64,000 nt of DNA from Clitopilus passeckerianus. Its lineage: Eukaryota; Basidiomycota; Agaricomycetes; Agaricales; Entolomataceae. Both the position numbers and the translations under genes were made by a program. The stretch spans positions 1-64,000 of the forward strand of contig CALYLX010000118.1 in NCBI GenBank assembly GCA_944990035.1, written 5' to 3'. Position 1 is the stretch's first letter. Each line of letters begins with the position of its first letter. Shown here in pieces: positions 21,623 through 33,831 of the stretch. The notes under the pieces were generated by a model. The model was not told where the DNA came from. It did not search any database and saw only the letters and a program-made list of their open reading frames with translations.

Positions 21623-22676
21623 ATGGCCTTCGAACCTACATCCCGTAAGGCTCCGAACCGCGTGAATCGTCTGGCAGATAGGGCTACCTACGATGAGGAA
21701 GCTGTCTATGCCGCGGTTGACAGGGCTGCTGTCTGCCATGCGACGTTCCGTTTCCCCAGCGAAGACGACAAGCCTGATGATGAATGGCCAGGTGCGTCAA
21801 CTACATGCTTCAGATCGCACCTCCTTCTCATACTTTGCATTTACAGTGGTTATTCCGATGATCTTTGCAAGGAAGGATAATACGTGAGTAGGAAACGCCG
21901 ACCAATCAGAAACCTGCAATTATCCCAACTCCATCGAATTCAGAATATACTTGCATGGTCACCTTAGCTCTCGCCTCCTGAAAGCCTTGTCGAACGATGG
22001 GCAAGTCAAGGCCTGTCTTGCTTTCACAACAGTGACTGGAGTGGTCGTTGCTTTAAGCGCATTCAATAGCAGGTGCTTTTTCTCGTCAGCGTGTATGTTT
22101 CCCATGCCTGACAGTGCTCTACCCTCAGTAACAACTACGAGTCCGCGGTACTGCGTGAGTTTCAATTTCACAATGAAATGGTGTCATTCTAAATTATTGC
22201 TGCCCTGCAGTTGGCTACACGAGGCTCCTCGAAGATGATACTAAGGAGAAGAAAGAAGCTTTGATTCGGATCACCAATCATGTCTTCCGTGTTCCAGTCA
22301 CAGGGGAAGAGGGTGACCACTGGGCTAATTCGCGGGAGACCACCACCGTAGAAGTAAGCCTCATTTCCTTGCCCCGACGCATTCATGGTCTAATCCAGTC
22401 AACTGCAGTATAAGTCAACTCGAGTTATCGCCTTTGATATCGAGATGGCTTCCGCGAAGATCCGTACGGGGCCACCCCACGACGACGACAAAGACATTGA
22501 GGGTTACTCGACGAAGTTCTGGTGCGATTCCTTATTGGAATTAATTCGCTGCGTATGTCGCTGACGCTTTAATGTAGGAGTGGTGTACTGCACAAGGAGG
22601 AGAGATTTGGGAAGGCTGAACCCTCTCCATATAACCAGGCGCCGATGCCTGAGTATATCAAGAAGATGCTGTTGTA
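21623..22676 (+). CDS. FMN-binding split-barrel protein (pyridoxamine 5'-phosphate oxidase-like), copy 1
   Basis: Predicted flavin-binding oxidoreductase of the pyridoxamine-oxidase-like superfamily (relatives include bacterial nitroimidazole-resistance NimA-type proteins); substrate unknown. From MAFEPTSRKAPNRVNRLADR the spliced product reads YDEEAVYAAVDRAAVCHATF, WP-VVIPMIFARKDNTIYLHG, HLSSRLLKALSNDGQVKACL, TTVTGVVVALSAFNS, YESAVLVGYTRLLEDDT, WANSRETTTVEYKSTRVIAF, DIEMASAKIRTGPPHDD and a C-terminal APMPEYIKKML. RVNRLxxRxxYD, YLHG and ASAKIRTGPP are typical of the family. It is about 245 residues with roughly six introns. It is followed 346 bases later by a close paralogue in the same orientation. 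Confidence 0.85.
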
Positions 22677-23022
22677 GCTTCCGAAACTAATAATACCCTC
22701 CTTTTCCGACGTTTGTATCGACAACTATATGGGCTGCTGAAAGACTTGATATTTATCCCACCCCTTTACCCCCACGCTTCGATCCTTGAGTTTCCCAAGA
22801 TTGAATGGTTTTGTATGGATTTCGCTAACTCGTTGAGATTCGGAATCTGACGTCCCCGGAACTCGTTCCGAGCGCCTGTCCTATCGTGCCACTGTCATGA
22901 GAGCCGATAACGATATTGCCAAACCGTGGTCCGACTTCTTTGCGGCAGGTTATAAGTCATGATGGATGCCTGGCCTGATCTTAACCATTCTCACCAGAAG
23001 GAACAACATACCCACCGTCCGT
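22677..23022. other. spacer between the tandem split-barrel genes
   Basis: 346 bases holding the 3' end of copy 1 and the promoter of copy 2. No coding sequence was recognised, and no obvious direct repeat marks the duplication breakpoint. Confidence 0.4.
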
Positions 23023-24007
23023 ATGGCATTCGAGCCGACTTCCCGTAGTGCCCCAAACCGAGTGAACAGGCTGCCTAACCAGGGCAAATACGATGAGGAA
23101 ACCGTATACTCTGCCATCGACCGAGCCGCGGTATGTCATGCGACATTCAAGCTTCCCGATGATGGCGAGCCCCAGGACGATTGGCCTGGTATGTTTCAAG
23201 TCGTGCTTCAGAGTTTGGCGTATGCTCAGCGGACCTTGGCTGATAGTTATCATTCCGATGATCTTTGGGAGGAAGGACGCTACGTGAGTCAGGGGGCCAA
23301 GAGCTGGTCGTTTTTTATTTATTTTATTATCCTCGTGTATTCTGCAGAATATACCTCCACGGCCATCTGAGCTCCCGCCTCCTGAAAACGCTATCGGATG
23401 ACGGTCAGGTCAAGGCTGGCCTTACATTCACCAACGTCTCAGGAGTTGTGGTAGCCCTGAGTGCCTTCAACAGCACGTTCAACTATGATTCTGCGGTACT
23501 CTGTACGCTCAACCTCCCCTCACAAGCATGCTGCTCACGTCCCGTAGTCGGCTATACCCGCCTCTTGACAAATGATGCGGAAAAGAAGGAGGCGTTGGCC
23601 CGCATCACCAACCACACTTTCCGTAATCTCAAGACCGGGGAGGAGGGTGATCGCTGGGCTGATTCGCGAGAGACAACTACGGCAGAGGTAAGTCCTGCGA
23701 AAGGTGCCACAGAAGCCTGACTTATAATTACACGGTGTCTAGTACAAGTCGACCAGGGTAATTGCATTTGACATAGAGATGGCTTCTGCGAAGGTACGTG
23801 CCGGCCCACCAGACGACCCGGCGAAAGAGGTCGAGGAGTTCGCCAACACGTACTGGTAAGTCTTAGTAAAATCTCCGAGTTCCATCAGGAGTTGAGAACT
23901 CTCATAGGACGGGCGTAATCCACAAGGAAGAAAGGTACACCAGTGCTGAACCCTCTCCGTACAATAAGGCCCCAATGCCAGAGTATATCGAGAAAATGAT
24001 TTCCTAG
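23023..24007 (+). CDS. FMN-binding split-barrel protein (pyridoxamine 5'-phosphate oxidase-like), copy 2
   Basis: Tandem paralogue of the gene at 21623, with intron positions conserved in the parts compared. It starts MAFEPTSRSAPNRVNRLPNQ and continues YDEETVYSAIDRAAVCHATF, WP-VIIPMIFGRKDATIYLHG, HLSSRLLKTLSDDGQVKAGL, TNVSGVVVALSAFNS, NYDSAVLVGYTRLLTND, WADSRETTTAEYKSTRVIAF, DIEMASAKVRAGPPDD and APMPEYIEKMIS, ending at TAG 24005-24007. Substitutions are scattered and mostly conservative (Ala/Gly, Val/Ile), and both frames are intact, so both copies are probably functional. The middle of the protein is the most conserved part, as expected for the flavin site. Confidence 0.85.
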
Positions 24008-24818
24008 CTCCCGAGCAAATATAGTAATTGTGACTTTGAGAAAACGAAGTTACCCCGCAGTGCACCCCAAGTCAGTTCGCGGCCGTAGAGAGGCTTTTGT
24101 AGACCTCTAAGATTCTGGTCATTTTTACGAGTTCAGGATGAGTGGCTGATTGTCTAAGTCCAAGTAGCCATGACGCTCGACGGCAACAGACTGACGCGAG
24201 GGGCGTTTCTCCCTTCGGTGTATATCGGTGTGTTAAAAAGATTCCTTACAGGCTTGATATACATCAGGATTTCATTTGCTCTGAACTGACCAAGGCTGCG
24301 ACGATTCACTGGCACCGGACCTGCCATAGCCTCCTCCCATTTCTCTTACCCGTCGGCCCCTCGACGAACGTTACAGGAGGCCTAGCACCAGATAATACCT
24401 GCCACATTTTCAGGACTATCCATTGCACAGAAGACATTGAGAGGTAAGAGACTGCAAGGGTATATGTTCAGCTTCAAGTTGGAGGGCAATCACAAGACGA
24501 TCATTCGTCTCCCCATGAAAGGGCTTTTCAGATGATTGAGTTTGAGTGCCGGAGATCCCATAGCAGCAACATACGCAGATATTCCAAACCACACGCAGGA
24601 ATCTAGGACAGAGAGAATCCAGCAGCCATCCGCTATGAAAGTTGTGAGGAACCATAGCGTGGCTGTGCCTCTGCTGTCTAATGCCCTTGGGTGCAAACAA
24701 AGACGCCACGCCTACATTGATCCCCGTCACTGTCACTGCCAACGACCATCCTTGGGTCTTCATATTCTTTCTTCCTAGCTCATCGCGCGTCGGGTTCGCC
24801 GACCTTGGTTTATTCAAA
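24008..24818. other. intergenic region
   Basis: About 0.8 kb. The open frame at 24416-24817 (minus) is 133 codons long, but its composition (Cys- and His-rich, no domain) and lack of splice context do not convince me. It probably contains the 3' end of copy 2 and the promoter of the p24 gene. Confidence 0.35.
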
Positions 24819-25643
24819 ATGCGAAGTTTTACTGGCCTGATGATGATGCTGCTGGCAGCAGCGACGACTGTGAACGCCCTCCACTTTTACCTGGATGCAA
24901 ACCAGAAGAGGTGTTTTGTGGAGGAGTTGCCGACGGATACTGTTGTTGAGGGTGGGTATCCGCATTCTGTTGGTGCGGCTGGATGATGAATTGAATCTGG
25001 AACCTCGAATTACAGGACATTATCGTGCTCTGGAATGGTCAGAAGAGAAGCAGAGCTATACGCCGAACCCAGAGGTTGGAATCGTTGTTGAGGTCGTCGT
25101 AAGTATTCCACTTGGGTTAAAGAGTACGTGCAGCAGACTCAGAAGTATCTTCAGGAATCCTCTACGGACGACATGCTTGTCAAGTCCAACGGTCCTCCTG
25201 AGGGAAAATTCACTTTTACCTCGCATGATCAGGGAGACCATTCCATCTGCGTCTCCACCAACTACACCTCCTGGTTCTCGCACACTCACATCCGGCTCTA
25301 CCTCGACATTGTCGTCGGCAGCACTAAAGCGGACATAGAACACGACAGAAGCCATGTCAGCGGTCTTGCAGCAAAAGTCAGGGATTTGAATGAGAAGCTG
25401 GAAGAGATTAGGAGGGAGCAGCAATATCAGCGGGAAAGGGAAGCAGATTATAGGGATTTGAGCGAGTCAACAAATGCGAAGGCTGTATGGTATAGTATTG
25501 CGCAGATTGTGATGCTCGTCGTGACATGTGCTTGGCAGCTAAGACATTTGAAGGTGAAGTCAATTCTGCTCCCTGCGTCAAGGGTATGTTACTGATTACA
25601 TTTAAATTTATAGCGATTCTTTGAGGATAGGAAGAGTCGATAG
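24819..25643 (+). CDS. p24 (emp24/gp25L/TMED) family cargo receptor, ERP/alpha type
   Basis: Type I membrane protein of COPII/COPI vesicles that sorts secretory cargo between ER and Golgi. It has a cleavable signal peptide (MRSFTGLMMMLLAAATTVNA), then LHFYLDANQKRCFVEELPTD and, across an intron, VVEGHYRALEW, the GOLD-domain start with its first Cys. PPEGKFTFTSHDQGDHSICV carries the partner Cys. A coiled coil (VRDLNEKLEEIRREQQYQRE) leads to a single transmembrane helix near AVWYSIAQIVMLVVTCAW and, after a final intron, the tail HLKRFFEDRKSR with the COP-binding FF pair. Length and order are classic for the family. Assignment to the alpha (Erp1/5/6) subfamily is tentative. Confidence 0.9.
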
Positions 25644-25684
25644 GATTTTATGTTATTAGTTGGTCCTTATATGCACGCATTTAC

Positions 25685-27018
25685 TCAGTCCTCTTCCGCG
25701 CCCTCGAATTTGAGCAAAACCTTCTTGCCCAGACCTCCCTGCTGCAACTTCTCAATCGTTTGCATAACCATCTCCGCAACATCTTTGTCGTTGTCCCCTT
25801 TCCTGACCTCTAGGATCTGATGCATTGGTGCCTTCAGCTTTCCCTCTCCAATTAGGTTGGCTAGTGCCTCAAAAAGAGCTTGGCGTTCGGTGGGTGAGTG
25901 ATCGAGGTACCATCGTGATTGCCAAAATCCGTGTGCCGTGAGGTTTTTGAAGATGAATAGGGAGGTGGAGAGGGCAAGTGGCCGTTTTGACATTGCACCA
26001 TACGAGACGAGATGCGCATTTTGGCCGAGAAGACGGGTCATTAGGGTGGTTTCTTTGCCGCCTGTACATGACCTTAGCTTAGATACAGGACAAAAGGTGG
26101 CCTTGATACTTACTGACACAGTTGAGGGCAAGGCGGAGCTCCTGCAAGGCGTTCAAGAAACAGGTTAAAAAGGAGAACGAAAGGAACAAACCTTGCGATT
26201 GGTCCATTCCTTGACTTCTTTGCGAAGCATTTTGTCCTCGAGGTCGTCATATGTGAGCACTTTTGTGGCGCCAAGATTATACAGCTGAGATTTGAGTTCT
26301 TCAAGATTCCCCCTGTGAAGGAGGTGAGCTGCCGCTTGTGTTCCTCGCGTAGGTATGATAGCTCACCTGGGGCGTACAAAGTTGAGGGTCTTGAGTCCCC
26401 TTGAAGCTGCTATTTGAATGACAGCTTGTCCGACCTAGAGCAGATGAGCGAATACCAATATCACGAGCCAAAAATACTCACAGCGCTGTTGGCTCCGTTC
26501 TGCATGACCCAGTCTCCCTCTTTCAGCGGTACAAAGTCATGAAGCATATTATAGGCGGTCGGTGGGTTCACCGTCATAGTGGCAGCATGAACTTCCGTGA
26601 GCCCTTCTACACGAGGTACTTTGACAATATCATCGACATTGACATTCTTGCTAGTACACCAAGTGCCAAGTTGAGCTTTGGTCATGATGACCCAGTCATT
26701 CTTCTTTAGCTCAGAAACGCCTGGTCCGACAGCAGTAACTCTAGCAACACCTTCATTACCACCGACAAAGACAGGCTGTTCCTTAGAAGAAAAGCCAGCA
26801 TCTGGACTAGGTTTAGCGGGGTAGATTCCCTCTACAACATTCAAATCTGCAGGATTTATCGGCGAGAGTAGGAATTTGACATTGACTGTATTTGGGTCTG
26901 GAGGTGGCAAGGGTTTGTAGCTCAAAGCAGACAGGACTTTGCTAGGATCTCCGTTTTTGGAATAGATTATGGCTCGATTTACTTCGTTGAAAAGCCGTTT
27001 TGTCGCGAAGAATGCCAT
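25685..27018 (-). CDS. ETR1: mitochondrial trans-2-enoyl-CoA/ACP reductase (ETR1/MECR)
   Basis: NADPH-dependent enoyl-thioester reductase of mitochondrial type II fatty-acid synthesis, needed for lipoic acid and respiration. MAFFATKRLFNEVNRAIIYS is a plausible short targeting start. GDPSKVLSALSYKPLPPPDP, LLSPINPADLNVVEGIYPAK, FVGGNEGVARVTAVGPGVSE and DWVIMTKAQLGTW follow the medium-chain dehydrogenase fold. The nucleotide-binding domain starts at DWVMQNGANSAVGQAVIQIA, and LALNCVGGKETTLMTRLL and LVSYGAMSKRPLALSTSLFI are characteristic of MECR. It ends GLGKKVLLKFEGAEED at TGA 25685. Introns splice in frame with no broken codons. It lies 42 bases downstream of the 3' end of the DNA ligase gene on the same strand. 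Confidence 0.93.
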
Positions 27019-27060
27019 TGAGGGAGTGGGTAAAGGGAGAAATGAGGAATGACGTAATAA

Positions 27061-30000
27061 TTAAGCGAAATAATGCAACTCTTCTCCGAAAACATCAAAT
27101 ACATGAATGGGTTTGCGACTTCCAAGTCCTACAGTAATGTCCTTGAGCATTTTCATGACATAGTCCTCCCAACCAGACTCCATAAATATGATACCCCGTT
27201 CTACATTGGCCCAAGAGGCAGAGCTTGACCTTTGAACCATCCGCAAATGCTTAGCAGTGACTGAAGCGAGTGCAATCGACATCCTGGGGCGATGAAAACT
27301 TGCAATGCAGCGGACGTACAATCGGTCGACTTCTCCTTGGACTTCGCAATCCAGACAACAGCGTTTTCCAGCAGAGTCTGCTTAACCGGACTAGCCCTGG
27401 GAAGAGATGAAGGGCGGATGTTCTCTGAGCCGCTGGAGGAGGATGGTACGGAGATTGTAGCCCTCGAACTTGAAGTCTTTGGACTGGGCGAACAGAGATC
27501 AATGACCTCGATCCTCTTCTTCTTGTATGGAGTATTCGTGACAACTTGAAGGACGTTCTCTTTCTTGTCCTGTACGTTCAGAGGTTCGTCGTCGTCTGAG
27601 CTGGACTCGTCCGAAATAGGACGCCTCCAGGTCCTCCCGTCCAATTCAGCCAGCCTCTCCTCCCACATCTCTGCCGTAGCTTTTCTCTTCAGACTTGATT
27701 TCGCTCCAGGTGAACACGGCTTGCCCCAAATCTCCGCGGCAGCGTCCCTGGCCACTTTCTTTGAGGGATCTCGACCGATTACGGCACATGCGATCTTGTG
27801 TAGATCCAGGAGCCTGGTTCCTGTTGTCCAAAGACGTTCAGCTGGGCGATGTACCTTCAAGAGTCTTGGGAAGCGAAGTTCATAATGCTAGCAAGAATAT
27901 GAGCGAGTGAGATGTAGTTCCGCCAGGGGTACATACCCGACTTCCAGGGGATTTGGTGAAGCCAGCTCCGACTAACTCGACGAGAAGAGGACTTCGGAGA
28001 AGTATAGATGGCCTCTGAAGGCCTGCGTATACATCAAAGGTATACGGTAGCTCGTCACCGGTACGACTCTGAACACAATTGTGAGCATGTCCTCCTCACC
28101 GATATGATAACCTTACCGTCATGTTGTGGAACTGGTGATGTTCAGACCCCTTGATCATAAAGTTCAGCTCTTCGAGTTGCTGCCGACTCAGTCCATAGGA
28201 GACTGTAAAATAGATATGCAAATGTGGTCGGGAACCAGGCTGACAGGATCGTCAGCATACATTATTGCAGGACTAGCAGGGGTGACTGACCTTGATTCCA
28301 CCGATGTGAAACGTCGTGAATGTATCCGTTCCGACTCTTAACTCCCTTCCGCGATCTTTATCCCAGCTAGCGCCGACTAAGACCATATCAATCGCATCTC
28401 CATATCCAGGGATATAGTCCTTCTTCAATTTGACCCAGGGCATGCGCCAGTCGTGGTACCCGCTTTCAGCGGCTTTGAGAACAAGGCCTTCTTCTGCGCG
28501 ACCAATGCACTGTGCAAATGCATGATCGAGTTGCTTGATGAGTGTCTCAGGTGCGTCATATTCCGCAGTAGATGTGTTTGCACGAGGTGGGGTGATTAGT
28601 GTACGTTCAGCCAGCATTGCTTCTCCTGGGGTCACTGAGATAATCGACCCGAGGATTTCTCTGCGCTTGAAGTAGGGAGTAGAGAGGAGTGAAGTCGAGT
28701 TTAGAGAAAGCATGTCAAAGAAGATAAGAGCGAGATGCCGGTTTTCGATGTTCAGTGTGAGCATCGAAAGTTGTGACTCTTCACGGCCGCAGAGCTGGGA
28801 TTGGGAGTCTGGGACCAGTGTCGTAGCATTGCGTCGTACCCCGTAAGCAGAGCGTTCGACCAGCCCACGAATTCTCCAGAACTCTGTTATCCGCTAATGA
28901 GTAACGGTCAGAATTCAACAAGAGGAAGAGGTTACCGTCAAGACCATCGTCATTAAAAGCGACCATCTCCGCATCCAGAATAACACCAGTTTTGACTTTA
29001 CGATCATCACGCATATACCCACTCGCCTTCGAGAGTCCAAGCGCATTCAATATGATTTCATGCACACCCTTGCGATCCAACGTCGAATCACGCTTGCTCT
29101 TGCTGAATATAGTGATCTTGGGTTTGTTTCCTGGTTGCACAATCTCGACATGAATCTGGGCTCTTTCACCATCATATTTCGTTTCGGCCCATATCTGCTT
29201 GGATGGCGAGAGAAGTTTAAGCGCGTGACGGGAGCTGCGGCCTTTTTCTGACTTGGGAAGCTTGTCGGTTGGTTATGTGAGAATCTGATGAGGGACTGTA
29301 GGGCATTGAGACCTACTGTGACCATCGTCCCAAGCCTAGGTCCTGGTATTTCACGAACACCAGCATGCTTCTCAAACTCTTCGGCGGCTTCTTCAAGCGT
29401 TGGCCGCACACGGTACATCTTGAGCATCCATCCAGACGGGTCCCACACTTGTAAAGCATCTTGTTCAGAAAGCATTCTGATTGCCTTAGTATTATAATCA
29501 AGTAATGCGGAGGTATAATGCAATTGGGATTCCTGGAGTGGGTAAAGTATGGTCCGCAGGTCTTTCAGAATGATCTGGGTAAGGAAGCCTGCATCAAGAG
29601 GAGATAAGGTACAGAACATGGATTTCAGAATGGAGACTCGAGTGCGGTGTTGGCCGGAGGGATATTTTGAGCGGATGGAAATGTGGGTATAGCCTGAGAG
29701 AGCAGCAAGTTCATCAAGGAGTTCGTCGACTTGATCAATGGACAGAGGGCTGATGTGGCCTCCTCAGTCTGAATGAGCGTAAGTTAGAGGAGGGGAGCAT
29801 ATATGGTAAAGTGAGTCAGGTTAACTCACGGGGCACGTTGTTTTCAATACTTGCTGGATCTGTTCTCCGAGACACCCAGCGGTTCCGGACGTGCTCCAAG
29901 CTTTAAGTCGATTTGAGTCAATACCCAGAGCTTGTGCAAGCGCCTGGGCGAGGCGAGGCTCTTGCATGTCGAATTTACGACGGGCATCCTCGTGGGGAAC

Positions 30001-30272
30001 AGCATACGGAAGACAATAGATGTAGTACCCGCTGGTAGGGGCGCGAACTTCTGTCGCAGATGATTGGTCCACCGTACAAAAACGCTTTTACCGGGTAGTC
30101 CTGGTTGCTGTTCTGAGGCTTGTTCTTCACTTTATGCGGTCTAACTTTCGATATCTCGCGTAGGAGCGAAACAAAACTGCAATTTTGTTAGCAAAGCGTC
30201 ATTATGGGTGTCAAGTCGCCCTCACAAAGAGAATGGCACCCCGTCTGCGAGGTCGCTTGGGGCTGAAGCCAT
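27061..30272 (-). CDS. ATP-dependent DNA ligase, Lig4-like, no recognisable BRCT domain
   Basis: Catalyses nick or break sealing via a ligase-adenylate. The start MASAPSDLADGVPFS (ATG 30272) splices to FFVSLLREISKVRPHK. The N-terminal domain includes LSPLDAGFLTQIILKDLR, as in Lig4. Catalytic motifs in order: I ETKYDGERAQIHVE (nucleotidyl Lys in KYDG), III GVILDAEMVAFNDDG, IIIa/IV LALIFFDML and EEGLVLKAAESGYHDW, V WVKLKKDYIPGYGDAIDMVL, and RFPR near 27860. Instead of paired BRCT domains, the C-terminus has a Lys/Ser-rich linker and a short conserved end (GWEDYVMKMLKDI). Three apparent single-base gaps in homopolymers (29994-29997, 29830-29833, 27229-27230) break the frame. A role in end joining is inferred from family only. 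Confidence 0.85.
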
Positions 30273-30870
30273 GGGGGTCGCGGATAACCAGAGAAACCAA
30301 ATAAACACAAAGAACGCGTTCGCAAATTAGTCGATGTGAGTCGTGTGTGAGTCACATGTGTGTGACGCCGCGTCCTTCTCCCACATCGGGCAGGGCCACG
30401 ACATCGGATCTTTTAGGAAAGGTATGAAATGTCGATTGCATGGGACTAAGTTTAGAGTGTTTATTTCAAGAAGCTTGTTTGCATTCTTCGGGTATGTGAA
30501 ATACAAGGGGAAGGAATAACGAAAGAACGATAAAGGGAAGGTATTAGAGGGGGAATCATTTAAGCAGCACAACAAACCCAGTATAAACAAGAGGAAGAGG
30601 AAGTAGTGCGTATAGCGAAGGCTACTGTAGAAGTAGAGATAAGGTGTTTAACAGGGAGGCAGGCATATGGACACGTAGATGGATGGTAAGAGAACAAGAG
30701 AAAGAGACAGGAAGAAATGATACATAGGTATGAATTCCGAACTGACAAATGTGATGGAGGTGAATCGTCCCCGAACTATGCGTGGCGACAGTCGTAAAGC
30801 ACGTAAACAGCGACGTATCCGGACGTTAAGCAGGAGAAAGACAGATGGAGTGGAAGTCTGCGATGCAAAC
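30273..30870. other. intergenic region between the kinase 3' end and the ligase promoter
   Basis: About 0.6 kb. Open frames at 30327-30590 and 30560-30935 (minus) are hydrophobic/Ser-rich and look like translated 3' UTR. Purine-rich stretches (30500-30720) stand out. No gene was recognised. Confidence 0.35.
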
Positions 30871-32655
<1,785 letters not shown>

Positions 32656-32937
32656 GATATGTCGTTATAGTGGTCGTGGTATGAAATTAATGAGAGAATA
32701 AGTTCGGGCACGACGTCTCGTCGACTTCAATGCTTAAAGATAGTGATATACAGCTTTAAAGTAATGGCTGAAAGGAGTAGCAGAGAAAAAGACCGGAGTC
32801 GAGCGGGGGACAAGGGAGTGGTCAGTCTGTCTAATGCTGGACAAGGCACACTATTCTGCCATCAACAACGATGTCACACTTTGTCACAATACCGGTCACA
32901 TCCAAGCGATAGAATTTTCAATCCAATCCAAAGTAAA
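32656..32937. promoter_or_regulatory. divergent promoter of YANK kinase and guanylate kinase
   Basis: 282 bases between two outward-facing start codons. No TATA box was recognised with confidence. Shared regulation is possible from the geometry but not shown. Confidence 0.4.
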
Positions 32938-33657
32938 ATGTCACCGTACAAGGATTTCCTGAGGCCCTTGGTCCTTTCTGGTCCGTCTGGCGTAGGGAAG
33001 AGTACGCTTTTGCAGAGACTCTTTGCTGAGTTTCCTGACAAATTTGGGTTCAGTGTTTCGCGTAAGCCCCTGTTGGATTGCCGGATACGTGTAACTAAAT
33101 GTAAATTTACAGATACCACTCGAGCACCGCGTCAAGGGAAACAGATGGAAAACATTACCACTTCGTGAACAGAGAGACTTTCAAGGATTTACTCGCACAG
33201 AACGCTTTTATTGAGCATGCCGAGTTCTCCAACAACTTCTATGGAACGAGCTTTGCAACCGTAAAAAGCGTCCAGGAAGCCGGAAAACGGTGTATTTTGG
33301 ACATTGAGGCCCAGGTTAGTTGATATGCATCTGCTCCAATCACGCTAGTGAATTCATTCACTCTTCGCAGGAGTCCGCCAAATAAAAAGAACAGATCTCG
33401 ACCCAGTTTATCTATTCATCTCGCCTCCATCAATGGCCGCCTTGCGCTCCCGACTTCAAGGACGCGGCACGGAAACCGAGTCATCAGTTCAAAAGCGCCT
33501 AGCAACGGCGCTCAAGGAAATCGACTTCGCAAAAGAACCGAACGTTCACGACATCGTTATTATCAACGATGACTTGGACCGCGCTTATACGCTGTTCAAA
33601 CAAGTCGCATTAGGAGAGGAAGTCAGCGGCGATACCCTTCCAGCTTTGGACGATTGA
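32938..33657 (+). CDS. GUK1: guanylate kinase
   Basis: Phosphorylates GMP to GDP with ATP; essential for GTP supply. Start [20 protein letters not shown] with P-loop [11 protein letters not shown], then [19 protein letters not shown] across an intron, [37 protein letters not shown] (GMP-binding loop), [51 protein letters not shown] and [14 protein letters not shown], ending TGA 33655-33657. Two bases appear to be missing from G runs: within GGG at 33136-33138 (PRQGE) and at the exon start at 33371 (AQG|VR). Each gives a premature stop as written. In an essential gene this argues for sequence error. It is divergent from the YANK kinase, with the ABC transporter 174 bases downstream. Confidence 0.92.
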
Positions 33658-33831
33658 ACGGAAGTGGTGCTTCAAGTATACAAGCGTCCCTGATGTAGAT
33701 TTATAATTATCCAATTTGTAATTCAATTTGTAATCTGCCGGTCCGACTCAAAAGTCCGTTCATTCTTGGAAGTTGACCGCAAAACATCAACGTCCTCGTC
33801 CTCGTCATCCTCAGCGAAGACAAAGGCTTGT

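Noticed and set aside
24416..24817. 133-codon minus-strand open frame between the split-barrel and p24 genes
   Set aside because: No family motif, Cys/His-rich random-looking composition, no splice partners, and it overlaps the likely p24 promoter.
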